Source of the DNA: Hyphomonadaceae bacterium UKL13-1 | GTDB lineage: Bacteria; Pseudomonadota; Alphaproteobacteria; Caulobacterales; Aquidulcibacteraceae | Direction of reading: 5' to 3' | Assembly: GCA_001602435.1 (NCBI GenBank) | Contig: CP012156.1 | Coordinates: 434,001-498,000 of the forward strand | Length of the DNA stretch: 64,000 bases | Shown here: positions 61,505-64,000 of the stretch, in pieces | Position numbering within the stretch: position 1 is the stretch's first letter | Layout: every line of letters begins with the position of its first letter | Translations under genes and position numbers: made by a program | Notes under the pieces: model-generated | Told to the model about the DNA's origin: nothing | The model's database searches: none | The model's input: the letters and a program-made list of their open reading frames with translations, nothing else

Positions 61505-62329
61505 TTAGCGGAACAGCGACAAAGCTGACTGCGAAGAACTGTTTGCAATCGACAATGCCTGAATGCCGAGCTGCGATTTGGTTTGCAGAGCTTGCAGCTT
61601 TGCGCTTTCCTTGGCGAGGTCGGCGTCTGCGATGGCACCAATGCCATTGTTCAAGGCGTCTTGCAGCTTACCGATGAAGGTCTTGTGCACATCCAAGCGC
61701 TTTGCGCCTGCACCCCAAGTCGCCAATTGGGTGCCCAAATTGGTGATCGAAGCATTGACGAGACCCAAAGCGGTCGTGGCGTTAGCCGCGGTGTCGAGCG
61801 CGGAGGTGCCCGTCACTGTGATGGTTGTGCTGGCCAAAGCCAAGCTTACCCCGGTCACCGTGATTGTGTTGCCACCTGCGGAATCGCCCAGAGCGACCGC
61901 ATTATTTGGTGTGCCGCCGATCATATTGGCGCCGTCAAACGAAGCGTTTGCGCCAATGCTGGTGATTTGATCGCGCAATTGCGCGAAGTCAGCGGCCAAA
62001 GCTGCTTGCGCAGAAGCCGACAAACCTGTTTGCGAGCCGGCCAAAGCCTTGCCCTTCATTTCATTCAGGAGTTCCATGATGCTTTCGCCAGCAGCAATGC
62101 CTGTATCGAGAATAGAGGCTGCGCGGTCGGTCGATTCACGGACGCGGTCATAAGCGCCGACATCAGATCTCATTTTGTTGGCAATGGCCCAGATGGCACC
62201 GTTATCTTTTGCGGTGGCAACCTTTAAACCCGTCGAAATCGCGTTTTGAGTCTTGTCGAGATCGGAATTGGTTTTGTTCAAGGTTTGCAGCGCGACCATG
62301 GCGCCTTGATTCGTGTTTACGCTGAGCAT
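61505..62329 (-). CDS. Flagellin 5 (274 residues, most divergent of the array)
   Basis: Fifth array flagellin, start ATG 62329 (LSVNTNQGAMVALQTLNKT). It differs from copies 1-4 in many positions along its length (NSDLDKTQNAISTGLKVATA, GAIWAIANKMRSDVGAYDRV, KSQLGIQALSIANSSSQS) but keeps the same length. It lacks the shared upstream element and leader. It is the first gene of the array in transcription order. The divergence suggests a different expression time or place in the filament. Confidence 0.92.
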   Translation of the reverse strand: MLSVNTNQGAMVALQTLNKTNSDLDKTQNAISTGLKVATAKDNGAIWAIANKMRSDVGAYDRVRESTDRAASILDTGIAAGESIMELLNEMKGKALAGSQTGLSASAQAALAADFAQLRDQITSIGANASFDGANMIGGTPNNAVALGDSAGGNTITVTGVSLALASTTITVTGTSALDTAANATTALGLVNASITNLGTQLATWGAGAKRLDVHKTFIGKLQDALNNGIGAIADADLAKESAKLQALQTKSQLGIQALSIANSSSQSALSLFR

Positions 62330-62630
62330 TTCTTAGCCCTCATCCATACTAGGTTGTCACTTGCGTTCAGCAAGTCGCATTCGTTTTGAATACCTGACAA
62401 AGCTACCAGTGAGTTCTAAATGCTCCGTTGAGAAGCATGGTAAACAAACATATAATTTAGAATAATTACAGGTATACTCAGGTATAGTTTTTGGTTAGAT
62501 ATATTTTCATTTTTTCTCTTTATTTTCAATTTATTCGTCCATATTCCCTGACCAAGTTTTGGCTTTACATCATCCTTGCTTCCGTAATAGGCTCGATAAA
62601 ATTTTATCAAAAAGGCGGGGGAAAAATAAC
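62330..62630. other. AT-rich gap between flagellin 5 and the DUF1761 gene
   Basis: No gene is seen in 301 bp. The centre is very AT-rich. CAGGTATA is repeated directly at 62469 and 62479. The palindrome GATAAAATTTTATC is at 62595-62608, 23 bp before the next ATG on the plus strand. The divergent promoters of flagellin 5 and the DUF1761 gene must lie here. Confidence 0.5.
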
Positions 62631-63041
62631 ATGCGCATCTTTGGTCTTAAGCTAATCCCGCTGATCCTTGCCTCTGTGCTGATCTATATCGTCGGCGCGC
62701 TCATCTATGGCGTGCTGTTTTCGGCCCAGTGGATGACCTTGTCGGGCTATACGGCGGAGAGTCTGGCGGGCGAGCAGTGGCGGATGGCCTTAAGCCCGAT
62801 TATGCCGGTGATGATCACGATCGGCATGGGCCTTTTGATCAAGGACCGCGGCATTACCACTTTAATGGCTGGTCTGCGGCTCGGCATAATGGTGGGCCTT
62901 TTATTTCTGGTTGCCGCGCGCATGTACAATTACGCCTATGGCAACGAGCCCTTTGCGCTTCTTCTCATGGATTCAGCCCATCTGATGGCCAATGCCATGA
63001 TCGCGGGGGCAGTTCTGGGCGCGATGAAAGCCGCCGAATAA
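62631..63041 (+). CDS. DUF1761-like small membrane protein
   Basis: The 136-residue product has four membrane helices (about 8-28, 55-75, 82-100 and 112-132). Its YTAESLAGEQWRMALSPIMP loop fits the DUF1761 family, whose role is unknown. ATG 62631 is preceded by GGGGGAA. It precedes surE by 88 bp. Confidence 0.65.
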   Translation: MRIFGLKLIPLILASVLIYIVGALIYGVLFSAQWMTLSGYTAESLAGEQWRMALSPIMPVMITIGMGLLIKDRGITTLMAGLRLGIMVGLLFLVAARMYNYAYGNEPFALLLMDSAHLMANAMIAGAVLGAMKAAE

Positions 63042-63129
63042 GAGGCTCGCGAAGCAGGCCGTGAAGTGATACCCCGTGCCAAAGCCAATCAGGCAGAACC
63101 GATGATTCTGGTTCGACAGGGGACAATTT

Positions 63130-63894
63130 TTGCGCATTTTGATTTCTAATGACGATGGCATTCATGCGCCGGGCCTGGCTGTCTTGGAGCGGATCGCCCA
63201 GGCCATCAGTTCAGACATCTGGGTCGTCGCGCCAGAGGTGGAGCGCTCCGGCGCCTCACGCGCCTTGACCTTGACCGAACCCGTTCGAGTCCGGACCGTG
63301 GGTGAGCGCCGCTTTGCCTGTTCGGGTACGCCAACAGATTGCGTTCTCTTAGGTGTGGATGAATTGGTAAAAGGCGGCCGCCCGGACTTGGTGCTGTCTG
63401 GCGTCAATCGCGGGCAAAACCTGGCTGAAGATACCAGTGTGTCGGGCACGGTCGCGGCAGCCGTACAGGGCATGCAAATGGGCATTCCTTCAATTGCTTT
63501 ATCCCAAGCGGTCAATTTTCGGGTTGGCCAACCCATCCCTTGGCACACCGCCGAAGCGCATGGCGCAGACGTCTTGCGAAAGCTCTTAGCCAGCCCTTGG
63601 CCAGACGGCGTCGTGATGAACGTCAATTTTCCCGATTGCGAACCCGAAGAAGTCACGGGTCTAGAGGCGACCTTTCAGGGCTTCCGTGATGAATGCATCC
63701 ATCAGATCGACCGCCGCAGCGATCTGCGCGGCAATGATTATTATTGGATTGGCTATCGGGGTAAGCTTTCCAAGCCGCCAGCTGGCTCTGATCTATTGGC
63801 CATTTACGAGAACCGCATCTCGGTCTCGCCCCTGCATATCGACATGACCGAACATAGCGCCTTGGGCGCGCTGCGGGAGGTACTTAAAGCATGA
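63130..63894 (+). CDS. surE: 5'-nucleotidase SurE
   Basis: SurE dephosphorylates nucleoside monophosphates under stress. The 254-residue protein opens MRILISNDDGIHAPG, the metal-site DDG motif, with APEVERSGASRALT and SGVNRGQNLAEDTSVSGTVAAA following. The start is TTG at 63130 with AGGGGA eight bases upstream. Its stop overlaps the pcm ATG (ATGA), a common arrangement. Confidence 0.95.
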   Translation: MRILISNDDGIHAPGLAVLERIAQAISSDIWVVAPEVERSGASRALTLTEPVRVRTVGERRFACSGTPTDCVLLGVDELVKGGRPDLVLSGVNRGQNLAEDTSVSGTVAAAVQGMQMGIPSIALSQAVNFRVGQPIPWHTAEAHGADVLRKLLASPWPDGVVMNVNFPDCEPEEVTGLEATFQGFRDECIHQIDRRSDLRGNDYYWIGYRGKLSKPPAGSDLLAIYENRISVSPLHIDMTEHSALGALREVLKA

Positions 63895-64000
63895 GCCAAG
63901 ACGATGGTCGCGCCCGTATCGTTCTCGCTTTGCGAAAGGCAGGGGTGACAGACCCCTCGGTCCTGAATGCTATCGAGACCATTCCACGGGAGGTCTTCAT
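63891..64000 (+). CDS. pcm: Protein-L-isoaspartate O-methyltransferase, N-terminal part (runs off the window)
   Basis: The first 36 codons from ATG 63891 read MSQDDGRARIVLALRKAGVT and then LNAIETIPREVF, the conserved start of PCM. The gene is coupled to surE and leaves the window at 64000. PCM repairs damaged aspartyl residues. Confidence 0.85.
   Translation, partial: MSQDDGRARIVLALRKAGVTDPSVLNAIETIPREVF

Noticed and set aside
1..64000. tRNA genes
   Set aside because: I looked for T-arm and acceptor patterns in all gaps; the only GGTTCAAAT-like stretch (about 34990) does not form an arm.

Overview
The window reads as a chromosomal segment of an alphaproteobacterium, most like the Caulobacterales/Hyphomonadaceae. 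The signs are short flagellins of about 274 residues in a tandem array with a FlaG-like gene, the gene order yajC-secD-secF-Mth938-like gene-phytoene/squalene synthase-like gene, a PhaR regulator beside an acetyl-CoA acetyltransferase, SapC and DUF885 proteins, and a split dcw cluster. This placement is inference from gene content; no rRNA or tRNA gene was seen.

Layout. 1-7.4 kb: end of a secreted PDZ-type protein gene, serB, miaA, a SAM methyltransferase broken by an in-frame amber codon, a CoA-transferase III/racemase, two histidine phosphatases, an M20 amidohydrolase and a VOC protein. 7.5-12.6 kb: protein export (yajC, secD, secF), a Mth938-like protein, a truncated PuuD-type membrane protein and a squalene/phytoene synthase homologue. 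12.6-19.2 kb: a degenerate nuclease-fold membrane protein, argC, rplM-rpsI with promoter and terminator, a TadG-like protein and a secreted tyrosine phosphatase. 19.3-32.8 kb: the division and cell wall cluster mraZ-rsmH-ftsL-ftsI-murE-murF-mraY-murD-ftsW-murG-(membrane protein)-murC, with many start/stop overlaps. It stops after murC, and murB, ddl, ftsQ, ftsA and ftsZ do not follow.

32.8-38.3 kb is the most accessory-looking part: a low-GC DUF4238 gene, then intergenic DNA holding a REPIN-like inverted pair, a 49-bp exact duplication, a 20-bp near-perfect long stem and several multi-hairpin (cloverleaf-like) palindromes, with an MBL hydrolase, a hydroxyacid dehydrogenase, a NUDIX hydrolase, bfr and bfd between them. 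38.3-44.4 kb: acetyl-CoA acetyltransferase, phaR, SDR, M28 peptidase, LprI-like and SapC genes. 44.5-46.5 kb: a two-gene ATPase plus HNH nuclease cassette resembling Septu (PtuA/PtuB) or the effector module of retron Ec78, with no reverse transcriptase; this is the best candidate for a defence system here. 46.5-55.5 kb: metabolic and transport genes (GDT1-type transporter, Fe-ADH, fused oligopeptide ABC ATPase, MaoC hydratase, DUF885 protein, hisN, PQQ-type sugar dehydrogenase). 55.5-62.3 kb: one divergent flagellin, a FlaG-like gene and five tandem flagellins, each with its own terminator; four share an upstream element. The window ends with a DUF1761-like protein, surE and the start of pcm.

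All calls were made by reading the sequence. Family names rest on motifs I could see and were not checked against databases.
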